A stretch of DNA of 7,569 bases from Ferrithrix thermotolerans DSM 19514 (GCA_945860575.1 CAMAQQ010000057.1:1-7569), one strand, 5' to 3'. Numbered from the stretch's first letter, positions 1-6,359 are shown. Program-made: numbers and translations. The notes: generated from the sequence alone by a model not told the origin.

Positions 1-402
1 TTACCACACGAAACACATGACTTCGCCACCAACGTTGCGCTTCCGCGCCTCGCGGTCGGTCATGAGTCCGTGACTTGTTGAAAGAACTGCTACACCTAGA
101 CCACCAAGAACGCGAGGTACTTCTGTTGCTCCGCGATAAACACGAAGACCAGGTGTCGAAATGCGTTTGATGCCAGAAATTGTTCGTTGACGATCTTCGC
201 CATACTTCATGCTGATCTTGAGCAATTTGCCAGGACCTTGATCGTCTTGAGCGATTGAATAATCTGCGATGAAGCCTTCTCGCTTAAGAACTTCTGCAAG
301 AGCAGACTTTTGTTTTGACGCTGGCATAAGAACTTCATCTCGCATTGCAACGTTGCCATTGCGAATGCGTGTGAGCATGTCGGCGATCGGGTCAGTCATC
401 AT
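1..402 (-). CDS. rpsH: 30S ribosomal protein S8 (uS8)
   Basis: S8 binds the central domain of 16S rRNA early in 30S assembly; in E. coli it is also the translational repressor of the spc operon. The 133-residue product is close to the usual ~130. It opens with the family N-terminus TDPIADMLTRIRN and ends with the conserved C-terminal block, including STSHGLMTDREARKRNVGGE and a final CFVW. The TAA stop occupies positions 1-3, so the gene is complete at the window edge. Two adjacent ATG codons (402-400 and 399-397) could start it. The family start MTDP favours the second, giving 132 aa; the outer coordinate is kept here. It lies 6 nt after rpsN with no strong Shine-Dalgarno, so it probably depends on coupling to rpsN translation. 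The identification is very secure. Confidence 0.97.
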   Translation of the reverse strand: MMTDPIADMLTRIRNGNVAMRDEVLMPASKQKSALAEVLKREGFIADYSIAQDDQGPGKLLKISMKYGEDRQRTISGIKRISTPGLRVYRGATEVPRVLGGLGVAVLSTSHGLMTDREARKRNVGGEVMCFVW

Positions 403-408
403 GACGGT

Positions 409-594
409 TTACCAACTTGCCTTTGTGATACCAGGGATCTCACCAGCGTGCGCAAGCTCGCGGAAGCAGATGCGGCATAGTCCAAATTTTTGATATACCG
501 CACGCACGCGGCCACATCGTTGGCAACGTGTATAGCCACGCACCTTGAACTTAGGCTTGCTTGCTGCTTTGATCATTAGTGATTTTTTTGCCAT
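409..594 (-). CDS. rpsN: 30S ribosomal protein S14, zinc-binding type Z (uS14)
   Basis: S14 is a late-assembling protein of the 30S head, close to S3 and S10. This is the short 61-residue zinc-ribbon form, not the ~100-residue zinc-free form. Four cysteines stand as two CxxC pairs at residues 24/27 and 40/43 (RCQRCG and LCRICF), followed by the typical FRELAHAGEIPGITKASW end. The first residues are MAKKSLMIKAASKPKF. The start at 594 is preceded by a GGAG about 11 nt upstream, in the 36-nt gap after rplE, one of the larger internal gaps of the cluster. Its place between rplE and rpsH is the standard spc order. Organisms with this C+ form often hold a second, zinc-independent copy elsewhere under zinc-responsive control; none is visible here. 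Confidence 0.97.
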   Translation of the reverse strand: MAKKSLMIKAASKPKFKVRGYTRCQRCGRVRAVYQKFGLCRICFRELAHAGEIPGITKASW

Positions 595-630
595 GTTAAG
601 TAGATCTCCGATGTTCCTGTGACTCTGCGA

Positions 631-1239
631 CTATTTCTTTTTAATTTTCTTGGCTTTGGTTACTGAGGTTGGTTCTTCGCCCTTGCGGAATGGAAAACCA
701 AAAGCGTCGAGCAATGCTTTGCCCGAGAGATCATCTTTGGCTGTTGTCACAATTGTGATGTCCATCCCGCGAGGCGCGTCAACTTGTTCGACGCGAACCT
801 CCATAAACATGAGTTGTTCTGTAAGTCCGAATGTGTAGTTACCGTTTCCGTCCCATGATCTGCCAGACAAACCACGGAAGTCACGAATTCGAGGAATCGC
901 AACCGACAACAAGCGATCAAAGAACTCCCACATGCGGTCGCCACGCATCGTGACTTTGCAACCAATTGGTTGATCTTCACGAAGTTTGAACGATGCAATT
1001 GCGATGCGCGACTTGGTAATCAAAGGCTTTTGACCTGAGATCGCAGTCAAGTCAGCGACCGCGCCATCAAGCAGCGATGCTTGCTGAGTGGCTCGGCCAA
1101 CGCCCATGTTGATCACGATTTTTGAGATCGTCGGAACCTGCATCGGATTTGTTAGCTCCAACTGCTTCATCAGGTCTTCGCGAACCTTGTTTAGATAGTG
1201 CGCTTTCATGCGCGGCGTAGCAACAGTTTTAGTTGTCAT
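631..1239 (-). CDS. rplE: 50S ribosomal protein L5 (uL5)
   Basis: L5 binds 5S rRNA and forms part of the central protuberance of the 50S subunit, contacting the P-site tRNA and the 30S head. The 202-residue product is longer than the common ~180. It carries the conserved blocks VPTISKIVINMGVG (about residues 36-49), GQKPLITKSRIAIASFKLRE (about 69-88), MRGDRMWEFFDRLL (about 98-111), PRIRDFRGLS (about 115-124) and NYTFGLTEQ (about 133-141). The extra length is a short N-terminal segment (MTTKTVATPR), as in mycobacterial L5, and a basic tail ending KKIKKK. The start at 1239 shares one base with the rplX stop (TAATG), which supports it over the internal Met at 1209. The tight overlap implies translational coupling with rplX. 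The identification is secure. Confidence 0.97.
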   Translation of the reverse strand: MTTKTVATPRMKAHYLNKVREDLMKQLELTNPMQVPTISKIVINMGVGRATQQASLLDGAVADLTAISGQKPLITKSRIAIASFKLREDQPIGCKVTMRGDRMWEFFDRLLSVAIPRIRDFRGLSGRSWDGNGNYTFGLTEQLMFMEVRVEQVDAPRGMDITIVTTAKDDLSGKALLDAFGFPFRKGEEPTSVTKAKKIKKK

Positions 1240-1541
1240 TAGATTTCTGCTCCGGTGCTTTTGGCAATACGAACTTTCTTGCCTTTTTTATCGACTTTGT
1301 AACCAATCTTCGAACGCTTACCACCTTGATCAAGCATCACATTTGATGCGTGAATCGGCATTGGCTTGTCGATGATTTCGCTCTTTGTGTTTTGCCCGCG
1401 CGCAACCGAGTGGCGCTTGGCAACATTGACATTGTCAATGATGACTTTGCCCTTGGCAGGGAGCACAGCCGAGATGACGCCCTTGGCGCCTTTGTCTTTG
1501 CCTGCGATCACAATTACGTTGTCACCTTTTTTGAACTTCAT
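1239..1541 (-). CDS. rplX: 50S ribosomal protein L24 (uL24)
   Basis: L24 is one of the proteins that initiate 50S assembly; it binds 23S rRNA domain I near the tunnel exit. The product is 100 residues, the usual size, with an N-terminal KOW motif (MKFKKGDNVIVIAGKDKGAKG, residues 1-21), then VIIDNVNVAKRH and the conserved MPIHASNVM segment. A longer frame opens upstream at 1607, but the ATG at 1541 matches the family N-terminus. It also has the best ribosome site of the cluster, GGAGG at 1551-1555, nine bases upstream. That site lies inside the last codons of rplN, with one base between the rplN stop and this ATG, so initiation is probably coupled to termination of rplN. The 3' end overlaps the rplE start by one base. 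Confidence 0.97.
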   Translation of the reverse strand: MKFKKGDNVIVIAGKDKGAKGVISAVLPAKGKVIIDNVNVAKRHSVARGQNTKSEIIDKPMPIHASNVMLDQGGKRSKIGYKVDKKGKKVRIAKSTGAEI

Positions 1542-1542
1542 G

Positions 1543-1911
1543 TCACAACACCTCCGGGGCGAGCGAAATAATTCGCATAAACTTCTTGTCGCGCAACTCT
1601 CGACCAACCGGGCCGAAGATTCGCGTTCCGCGCGGGGTGAGATCGTCTTTGATCAACACTGCTGCGTTTTCGTCAAATTTGATGTAACTGCCGTCCGGAC
1701 GACGCTTTTCTTTGGCCACACGCACGACAACACAACGCACGACTTCACCTTTTTTAACCGCCGCGCCAGGGATCGCATCTTTGACCGTGCCAATGAACAC
1801 GTCACCGATTGATGCATAACGACGACGAGTACCGCCGAGCACCTTGATCACGAGCACTTCACGCGCGCCACTGTTGTCGGCAACACGAAGTCGGGTTTCT
1901 TGTTGAATCAC
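1543..1911 (-). CDS. rplN: 50S ribosomal protein L14 (uL14)
   Basis: L14 lies at the 30S-50S interface, contributes to bridge B8 and is the docking site of the silencing factor RsfS. The 122 residues match the family length almost exactly. Landmarks are MIQQETRLRVADNSGAREVL (residues 1-20), RPDGSYIKFDENAAVLI (about 71-87) and the family signature GTRIFGPVGRELR (about 95-107), ending RIISLAPEVL. The start codon is GTG (1911-1909) and overlaps the rpsQ TGA stop as GTGA. Its position fits because the protein begins MIQQ in most bacteria. The sequence reads very close to mycobacterial L14, which supports an actinobacterial source. Its last codons contain the Shine-Dalgarno of rplX. Confidence 0.98.
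   Translation of the reverse strand: MIQQETRLRVADNSGAREVLVIKVLGGTRRRYASIGDVFIGTVKDAIPGAAVKKGEVVRCVVVRVAKEKRRPDGSYIKFDENAAVLIKDDLTPRGTRIFGPVGRELRDKKFMRIISLAPEVL
1551..1555 (-). promoter_or_regulatory. rplX ribosome binding site, inside rplN
   Basis: GGAGG nine bases before the ATG at 1541, formed by the last Pro-Glu-Val codons of rplN. It sets the rplX start against the longer open frame to 1607. Confidence 0.85.
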
Positions 1912-2189
1912 TTTGCACGCTCCAAAATCTCAATTACACGCCAACGCTTTAATTTCGACATTGGACGAGTCTCCATGATGCGAACGCGATCACCAATCTG
2001 TGCGTCGTTTGTTTCGTCGTGGGCGTAAAATTTCTTGGTACGTGTGATGAACTTTTCGTACTTTTGGTGACGAATGCGCTCGACGATCGCAATCACGATC
2101 GTCTTGTTCATTTTGTTAGATACGACAACGCCCTCTCGCGACTTGCGAAGATTGCGCTCTGGTGTTGTTGAACTAGTTGTATCGCTCAT
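1908..2189 (-). CDS. rpsQ: 30S ribosomal protein S17 (uS17)
   Basis: S17 is a primary 16S rRNA binder that helps fold the 5' domain of the small subunit. The core from about residue 18 has the OB-fold signatures REGVVVSNKMNKTIVIAIVER, KFYAHDETNDAQIGDRVRI and ETRPMSKLKRWRVIEILER. The Ser/Thr-rich N-terminal extension (MSDTTSSTTPERNLRKS) is like that of other actinobacterial S17 proteins. Two starts compete. The ATG at 2189 gives 93 aa and has GGAAG about 11 nt upstream. A GTG at 2201 gives 97 aa and overlaps the rpmC TGA as GTGA, but its purine tract is only 2-3 nt away. The ATG is preferred on ribosome-site spacing. The stop overlaps the GTG start of rplN by four bases, implying coupled translation. 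Gene identity is secure, the exact start less so. Confidence 0.95.
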   Translation of the reverse strand: MSDTTSSTTPERNLRKSREGVVVSNKMNKTIVIAIVERIRHQKYEKFITRTKKFYAHDETNDAQIGDRVRIMETRPMSKLKRWRVIEILERAK

Positions 2190-2197
2190 AATTTTGC

Positions 2198-2416
2198 TCA
2201 CTTCCCTGCAGCTTCTGCAGCAACAATTTCGCGTTCGCGAATCAACATGCTGATTCGGGCGATTTGGCGACGCGCTTTGGTGATTGCGGCAGTGTCATCA
2301 AGTTGACCTGTCGCATTTCGAAAACGCAAATTAAGTGCTTCTTGTTTCGTCGCACGCAACTCTTCAACAAGTGTTGCGAGATCCATTTCGCGAAGTTCTG
2401 TTAGTTCACGTGCCAT
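2198..2416 (-). CDS. rpmC: 50S ribosomal protein L29 (uL29)
   Basis: L29 is a small helical protein beside L23 at the polypeptide exit tunnel, part of the surface used by trigger factor and SRP. The 72-residue product has the family pattern: RELREMDLATLVEELRATKQEALNLRFRNATGQLDD, then the basic second helix KARRQIARISMLIREREI. A longer frame opens at 2476, but that extension overlaps the rplP coding end and resembles nothing. The ATG at 2416 matches the family start and has GAGG at 2426-2429, nine bases upstream. One base separates it from the rplP stop. The alanine-rich tail VAAEAAGK is unremarkable. The identification is secure. Confidence 0.96.
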   Translation of the reverse strand: MARELTELREMDLATLVEELRATKQEALNLRFRNATGQLDDTAAITKARRQIARISMLIREREIVAAEAAGK

Positions 2417-2417
2417 G

Positions 2418-2834
2418 TCAGATCGCCTCGTTTCGTGAAATGATGCGGGTTTTGATCGGCAACTTTTGTGCCGCACGGCTCAAGGCTTGATGTGCAGTCG
2501 CTGAAGTCGGGTACGACAATTCGAACAACACTCGACCAGGTTTGACAACTGCCACCCACAACTCTGGGTTACCTTTGCCCGAACCCATGCGAGTTTCAGC
2601 CGGCTTTTTTGTCACCGACTTGTCTGGAAACACGTTGATCCATACTTTTCCGCCACGCTTGATGTGACGAGTCATTGCGATACGAGACGCTTCAATTTGA
2701 CGCGCGGTAATCCAACCTGGTTCAAGAGCCTGAATACCGTACTCGCCGAATGCAAGTTCGTTGGCACCTTTTGAAACACCCGCCATGCGACCGCGATGCT
2801 GTTTGCGGTGTTTAACTTTGCGTGGTTCTAACAT
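2418..2834 (-). CDS. rplP: 50S ribosomal protein L16 (uL16)
   Basis: L16 sits at the base of the central protuberance near the A-site tRNA elbow and organises the peptidyl transferase centre during late 50S assembly. The 138-residue product has the usual length. It shows the N-terminal block MLEPRKVKHRKQHRGRMAG, the AR-Q-IEASRIAMTRHIKRGGKVWI segment (about residues 44-66) and the KPAETRMGSGKGNPELWVAVVKPGRVLFEL loop and strand. Arg82 in ETRMGSGKG corresponds to the arginine that is hydroxylated in E. coli; whether it is modified here cannot be seen. The start at 2834 is six bases after the rpsC stop, with an AGGA Shine-Dalgarno inside the end of rpsC. The order rpsC-rplP-rpmC is canonical. Confidence 0.98.
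   Translation of the reverse strand: MLEPRKVKHRKQHRGRMAGVSKGANELAFGEYGIQALEPGWITARQIEASRIAMTRHIKRGGKVWINVFPDKSVTKKPAETRMGSGKGNPELWVAVVKPGRVLFELSYPTSATAHQALSRAAQKLPIKTRIISRNEAI
2426..2429 (-). promoter_or_regulatory. rpmC ribosome binding site, inside rplP
   Basis: GAGG lies nine bases before the ATG at 2416, within the end of rplP. It supports this start over the longer open frame beginning at 2476. Confidence 0.75.
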
Positions 2835-2840
2835 AAATTT

Positions 2841-3722
2841 TTAGTCCTCTCGCTTAAAGTGAGGAGTTTCGTGACCCTCGTGGCTTCGACGTTGAATATC
2901 TTCTTCTTCGTCTAGCAAGCGTTCGAACTCTGGATCTGCTTCTTTAACCAATGGCACCACTGCGACATCGTCAATATCTGCCGCTTTTGGTCCGGCCGAA
3001 GTAACAACTTTTCGTGTCGCATCCGAGTGACCCGATGTCTCGCCAGCAGCCATTGCTGCTTCGCGAGTGATGCGATCATCGGTCTGAGATTTGTAAGGAA
3101 GAATCTCGCCTTTATACAACCAAACTTTGATGCCAATTCGGCCCGAAGTGGTCGCTGCTTCGCGGAAGCCGTAATCAATGTTGGCACGAAGAGTATGTAG
3201 CGGAACTCGTCCTTCGCGATACCACTCACGACGGCACATTTCTGCTCCACCGAGCCGACCCGAACACTGAACGCGAATACCTTGCACGCCCTGCTTCTGT
3301 GCGTTCTGAACTGCACGCTTCATCGCGCGACGAAACGCAATTCGGTTGACGAGTTGATCGGCAACACCTTGAGCAACAAGCGCAGCATCAAGTTCTGCAT
3401 CACGAATTTCTGTGATGTTCAACTGCACTTTGTTGTTGCCAGTAAGTTTTGTCAATCCGGCGCGAAGCTCTTCGGCTTTTTGGCCCTTGCGACCGATGAC
3501 GATTCCTGGACGTGCAGTGTGCACGTCAATTCGAAGTTTGTCGCGAGTGCGCTCAATTTCGATGCGACTGACAGCAGCATCAGAAAGTTGCACCTTGAGA
3601 TAATCTCGAATCTTCCAGTCTTCGGTGAGGTACGCCTTGTAGTCCTTTGTGCTGAACCACTTGCTCTTCCAGTCGGTGGTTACACCGAGGCGAAAGCCGT
3701 AAGGATTAATCTTTTGGCCCAT
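2841..3722 (-). CDS. rpsC: 30S ribosomal protein S3 with C-terminal extension (uS3)
   Basis: S3 forms part of the mRNA entry channel on the 30S head and contributes to mRNA unwinding. The 293 residues exceed the ~230 of E. coli S3. The N-terminus MGQKINPYGFRLGV is canonical. The type II KH domain follows, with its GxxG loop GRKG at residues 77-80 inside HTARPGIVIGRKGQKAEELR. The C-terminal domain includes QCSGRLGGAEM (about 152-162) and GIKVWLYKGEILPYK (about 197-211). Beyond about residue 215 is a low-similarity tail of about 75 residues with an acidic run (LLDEEEDIQ) and a His-rich end (HEGHETPHFKRED). Long S3 tails are common in actinobacteria. The ATG abuts the rplV stop directly (TAAATG) with GGAG six bases upstream. 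The family call is certain; the tail's function is unknown. Confidence 0.98.
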   Translation of the reverse strand: MGQKINPYGFRLGVTTDWKSKWFSTKDYKAYLTEDWKIRDYLKVQLSDAAVSRIEIERTRDKLRIDVHTARPGIVIGRKGQKAEELRAGLTKLTGNNKVQLNITEIRDAELDAALVAQGVADQLVNRIAFRRAMKRAVQNAQKQGVQGIRVQCSGRLGGAEMCRREWYREGRVPLHTLRANIDYGFREAATTSGRIGIKVWLYKGEILPYKSQTDDRITREAAMAAGETSGHSDATRKVVTSAGPKAADIDDVAVVPLVKEADPEFERLLDEEEDIQRRSHEGHETPHFKRED

Positions 3723-4289
3723 TTACTGCTCCGTCGCTGTTTCTGTTTTCGCATCAACTGGCGCATCTGCATCTGCATCTGTGTCTGGTGTTGCTGCTTT
3801 TGATTTTTGTGAACGAGCGCGACTTGCTTCAACGCGATCACGGCGACGAGCAGATTCTGCCCCACCGCGTGACTCACTTTGTGTTTCGCGAATTGCCAGT
3901 GCCGCCTCACTGAGTTTGTCAACAACAATCGTGATGTGACTCGTGCGCTTGAAAATTGCTGCCGAACTGCCTTTTGCACGTGGACGAAAACGCTTTAGCG
4001 TGGGACCCGCATCGGCAAAACAAGCCTTGATGTAAAGCTCTTCGGCATTCTGCTCAAAGTTGTTTGTTGCGTTGGCAACAGCTGATGCAAGCAACTTGCG
4101 CACGATGTGTGCCGAGTCACGATCTGTCAAGCGCAACAAATTGTCGGCTGATTTAACATCCATGCCGCGAACAAGATTTAAAACCACACGAACCTTTGAC
4201 GGAGACAACCGAGCGAAACGCGTCGAAGCGCGAAACCCACTTGAAATACCGGCAACTCGTGTTGCTTCGTTTAGCTTTGGGCCGGTCAT
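3723..4289 (-). CDS. rplV: 50S ribosomal protein L22 with long C-terminal tail (uL22)
   Basis: L22 lines the nascent-peptide exit tunnel with its extended beta-hairpin and contacts all 23S rRNA domains. The conserved core runs from about residue 23 (TRFARLSPSKVRVVLNLVRGMDV) to about 127. It includes the hairpin region ADAGPTLKRFRPRAKGSSAAIFKRTSHITIVV. The product is 188 residues against about 110 in E. coli: some 20 extra at the N-terminus and about 60 at the C-terminus. The tail is first Arg/Ser-rich (GGAESARRRDRVEASRARSQKSK), then acidic and repetitive (DTDADADAPVDA). The start at 4289 overlaps the rpsS TGA stop as ATGA, which favours the full-length reading. The tail has no motif I recognise and is probably disordered on the ribosome surface. 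Confidence 0.97.
   Translation of the reverse strand: MTGPKLNEATRVAGISSGFRASTRFARLSPSKVRVVLNLVRGMDVKSADNLLRLTDRDSAHIVRKLLASAVANATNNFEQNAEELYIKACFADAGPTLKRFRPRAKGSSAAIFKRTSHITIVVDKLSEAALAIRETQSESRGGAESARRRDRVEASRARSQKSKAATPDTDADADAPVDAKTETATEQ
3763..3780. repeat. GCATCT x3 microsatellite in the rplV tail
   Basis: Three perfect GCATCT units, followed by the degenerate GTGTCT, encode the Asp-Ala alternation (DADADA) of the acidic L22 tail on the minus strand. It is a possible site of length variation between strains. Confidence 0.85.
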
Positions 4290-4588
4290 GGCTTGCCTGC
4301 CGCTGCGGCTGCCGCTGCGGCTGCTTTTTCTTGGCTTTGGTGAAACTTGAATGTTCGTGTTGGTGAGAACTCGCCGAGTTTGTGTCCGACCATTGACTCA
4401 CTGATGTAAACCGGAATGTGCTTGCGTCCGTCATGAACTGCGAAAGTGTGACCCAACATGTCTGGGATAATCGTGCTACGACGCGACCAAGTTTTGATGA
4501 CCTTGCGGTCGCCACTTGCGTTCATCGCGTCCAACTTTTTGAGAAGGTGCTCGTCAACGAACGGACCTTTTTTAAGACTGCGTGACAT
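4286..4588 (-). CDS. rpsS: 30S ribosomal protein S19 with poly-alanine tail (uS19)
   Basis: S19 is in the 30S head, pairs with S13 and contacts the A-site tRNA and the 50S bridge region. The 100 residues begin with the canonical MSRSLKKGPFVDEHLLKKL. They carry WSRRSTIIPDMLGHTFAVHDGRKHIPVYI and the signature MVGHKLGEFSPTRTFKFH. E. coli S19 is 92 aa; the extra length is an unusual C-terminus of nine consecutive alanines followed by GKP. The tract is encoded by an imperfectly reiterated GCA/GCC/GCG pattern (see the repeat entry). The start has GAGG seven bases upstream, in the three-base gap after rplB extended into its last codons. The stop overlaps the rplV start by four bases. Confidence 0.97.
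   Translation of the reverse strand: MSRSLKKGPFVDEHLLKKLDAMNASGDRKVIKTWSRRSTIIPDMLGHTFAVHDGRKHIPVYISESMVGHKLGEFSPTRTFKFHQSQEKAAAAAAAAAGKP
4301..4324. repeat. 12-bp tandem repeat x2 encoding the S19 alanine tract
   Basis: CGCTGCGGCTGC occurs twice in perfect tandem on the plus strand. On the minus strand it encodes most of the nine alanines near the S19 C-terminus with alternating GCA, GCC and GCG codons. This suggests growth by short duplication. Confidence 0.85.
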
Positions 4589-4591
4589 TAT

Positions 4592-5428
4592 TTAACCTCG
4601 TGCCTTTCCGGATCGACGACGACGAACAATCATTTGTTGCGACGACTTGTTCTTGTTACGAGTACGACGTTCTGGTTTACCCCATGGAGAAACTGGTGGA
4701 CGACCACCGGACGTTTTACCTTCGCCTCCGCCAAGTGGGTGGTCGACTGGGTTCATTACAACACCACGCGATTGTGGGCGAACACCCTTCCAACGATTAC
4801 GACCGGCTTTACCAATTTTGATCTGCTCGTGTTCTGAGTTTCCGATTTCACCAACTGTGGCGCGACAATCAATCGGAACACGACGCATTTCGCTGGATGG
4901 CATTCGCAAAGTTGCGTACAAACCTTCTTTCGCAACCAACTGAACTGCCATTCCGGCTGAGCGAGCAATTTTGCCGCCTTGACCAGGACGCATTTCAATG
5001 TTGTGAACAGTTGTTCCGACCGGCATGAATCTAAGTGGCAAAGCATTGCCCACAACGATGTCTGCTTTTGGTCCGCTCTCGACGCGAGCACCGACTTCAA
5101 GACCCTTTGGCGCGAGAATGTAAGACTTCGTTCCGTCGTTGTAATGCAACAATGCAATTCGGCACGTGCGGTTCGGGTCGTATTCGATTGCCGCTACTTT
5201 TGCGCCACACTCATCTTTGCCGCGCTTGAAGTCGACCATTCGGTATTGCTGCTTGTGACCGCCACCTTGGTGACGAGAAGTGATTCGACCAGCAGAGTTG
5301 CGACCACCGCGTGACGGCTTTGGTGCAAGCAACGACTTCTCTGGGATTGTCTTGGTGATTTCACTGAAGTCAGAAACTGTCTGAAATCGACGGCCTGGGC
5401 TCGTCGGGCGGCGTTTGCGAATTGGCAT
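4592..5428 (-). CDS. rplB: 50S ribosomal protein L2 (uL2)
   Basis: L2 is a primary 23S rRNA binder needed for subunit association and peptidyl transferase activity. The 278 residues match the family length. It starts MPIRKRRPTSPGRRFQTVSDF and shows the N-terminal OB-fold segment (RITSRHQGGGHKQQYRMVDFKR, about residues 48-69). The SH3-like domain follows with the conserved MNPVDHP (225-231), GGGEGKTSGGR (233-243) and PVSPWGKP (245-252), then a basic C-terminus. His230 corresponds to the essential His229 of E. coli and is present. Two other positions that are usually histidine are not: Leu232 (HPHGG becomes HPLGG) and Pro244 (GRHP becomes GRPP). The start follows AAGGA by 10 nt, in a 21-nt gap after rplW. 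The family call is certain. Confidence 0.98.
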   Translation of the reverse strand: MPIRKRRPTSPGRRFQTVSDFSEITKTIPEKSLLAPKPSRGGRNSAGRITSRHQGGGHKQQYRMVDFKRGKDECGAKVAAIEYDPNRTCRIALLHYNDGTKSYILAPKGLEVGARVESGPKADIVVGNALPLRFMPVGTTVHNIEMRPGQGGKIARSAGMAVQLVAKEGLYATLRMPSSEMRRVPIDCRATVGEIGNSEHEQIKIGKAGRNRWKGVRPQSRGVVMNPVDHPLGGGEGKTSGGRPPVSPWGKPERRTRNKNKSSQQMIVRRRRSGKARG

Positions 5429-5449
5429 CTTGAGTCGGTCCTTACTTGA

Positions 5450-5740
5450 TTAGTTCTCGAACAACGGAATTTGACTTCCGGCTTCTAAAGTGACAATTGC
5501 ACGCTTTGATCCATCACGAACACCAATTCGGTTTGTGCCACGAGTAATGCGGCGCTTGCCTGGGCGGTTGATTGTGTTTACGCGAGTTACTTTGACGCCC
5601 CAAATTGATTGCACTGCATCGCGAATCTCTGGCTTTGTCGCATCTTGATGAACTTCGAATGTGTACGTGCCCTTGTCGATCAGCGAATAACTTTTCTCGC
5701 TGACAACCGGCCGAAGAATAATGTCGCGTGGGTCTTTCAC
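5450..5740 (-). CDS. rplW: 50S ribosomal protein L23 (uL23)
   Basis: L23 sits at the exit of the nascent-chain tunnel and is the main docking site of trigger factor and SRP. The frame is open further upstream (to 5797), but I place the start at the GTG 5740-5738. It overlaps the rplD TGA stop as GTGA and has a strong GGAGG at 5748-5752, seven bases away. It yields MKDPRDIILRPVVSEKSYSL, matching the actinobacterial L23 N-terminus. The 96-residue product continues through YTFEVHQDATKPEIRDAVQSIWGVKV, VNTINRPGKRRITRG and SKRAIVTLEAGSQIPLFEN, all in family register. The Shine-Dalgarno lies within the last codons of rplD, so translation is probably coupled. The identification and start are both well supported. 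Confidence 0.96.
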   Translation of the reverse strand: MKDPRDIILRPVVSEKSYSLIDKGTYTFEVHQDATKPEIRDAVQSIWGVKVTRVNTINRPGKRRITRGTNRIGVRDGSKRAIVTLEAGSQIPLFEN

Positions 5741-6357
5741 TTTGCAGCCTCCATTGCCGGCAGGCTTGCTTTTGTAAATACGATCCAGTCGTTGCACAAA
5801 ATGTCATAGGCGTTGAGTTCTGGCGTGCTTAGAACATGAACATCTGTGAGATTGCGGAAACTCTTCCATGCGCTCTCATCTTTGCGCTCGAGCACGATCA
5901 TTACGCGACCCGACATTCCGAGTGCAGAAATTGCCGCCGATGCAGCTTTCGTGCTCGGTGACGCGAAGCCCCAATCTTCAACAACAACAACTTTGTTCTC
6001 GCTCATACGATCTGACAGTGCAGAGCGCAATGCGAGTTGAATCATTTTCTTTGGTGTGCGCTGAGAATATTTGCGCGGCTTTGGTCCAAGTGCAACACCA
6101 CCACCGCTGAAATGCGGGGCACGAATCGAACCTTGACGAGCATTACCAGTACCTTTTTGCTTGAACGGTTTTTTACCGCCACCGCGAACTTCAGAGCGGG
6201 TCTTCGTGCTCTGGGTGCCAGAGCGACGGTGAGCAAGTTGTGCAACAACTACTTGGTGCATCACTGGAATATTCGGCGTGATGCCGAACATCGAATCAGC
6301 CACTTCAATTGATGCGGCTTTTTTGCCGGCGGCGTTTTTCATTTCGATCGTTGCCAT
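5737..6357 (-). CDS. rplD: 50S ribosomal protein L4 (uL4)
   Basis: L4 binds 23S rRNA domain I and reaches into the exit tunnel constriction opposite L22. In gammaproteobacteria it also represses the S10 operon by acting on the mRNA leader. The 206-residue product has the usual length. The extended tunnel loop is visible as RSGTQSTKTRSEVRGGGKKPFKQKGTGNARQGSIRAPHFSGGGVALGPKPRKYS (about residues 45-98). The globular part follows with LALRSALSDRM, VVVEDW and a C-terminal NAYDILCNDWIVFTKASL. The start at 6357 is two bases after the rplC stop, with GGAG at the end of rplC. If the leader upstream of rplC is an autoregulatory element, L4 is an obvious candidate ligand; this is inference only. Confidence 0.98.
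   Translation of the reverse strand: MATIEMKNAAGKKAASIEVADSMFGITPNIPVMHQVVVAQLAHRRSGTQSTKTRSEVRGGGKKPFKQKGTGNARQGSIRAPHFSGGGVALGPKPRKYSQRTPKKMIQLALRSALSDRMSENKVVVVEDWGFASPSTKAASAAISALGMSGRVMIVLERKDESAWKSFRNLTDVHVLSTPELNAYDILCNDWIVFTKASLPAMEAAK
5748..5752 (-). promoter_or_regulatory. rplW ribosome binding site, inside rplD
   Basis: GGAGG lies seven bases before the GTG at 5740 and within the final codons of rplD. It decides the rplW start in favour of this GTG over the longer upstream open frame. Confidence 0.85.
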
Positions 6358-6359
6358 GA

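Noticed and set aside
3282..3803. Plus-strand open frame of 173 codons opposite rpsC and rplV
   Set aside because: It lies antisense to two certain ribosomal-protein genes, is rich in Cys and resembles no protein. It looks like a shadow frame of the conserved minus-strand coding.
5741..5797. Longer L23 reading from 5797
   Set aside because: The extra 19 codons lie entirely inside rplD and do not match L23. GGAGG and the GTGA overlap point to 5740.
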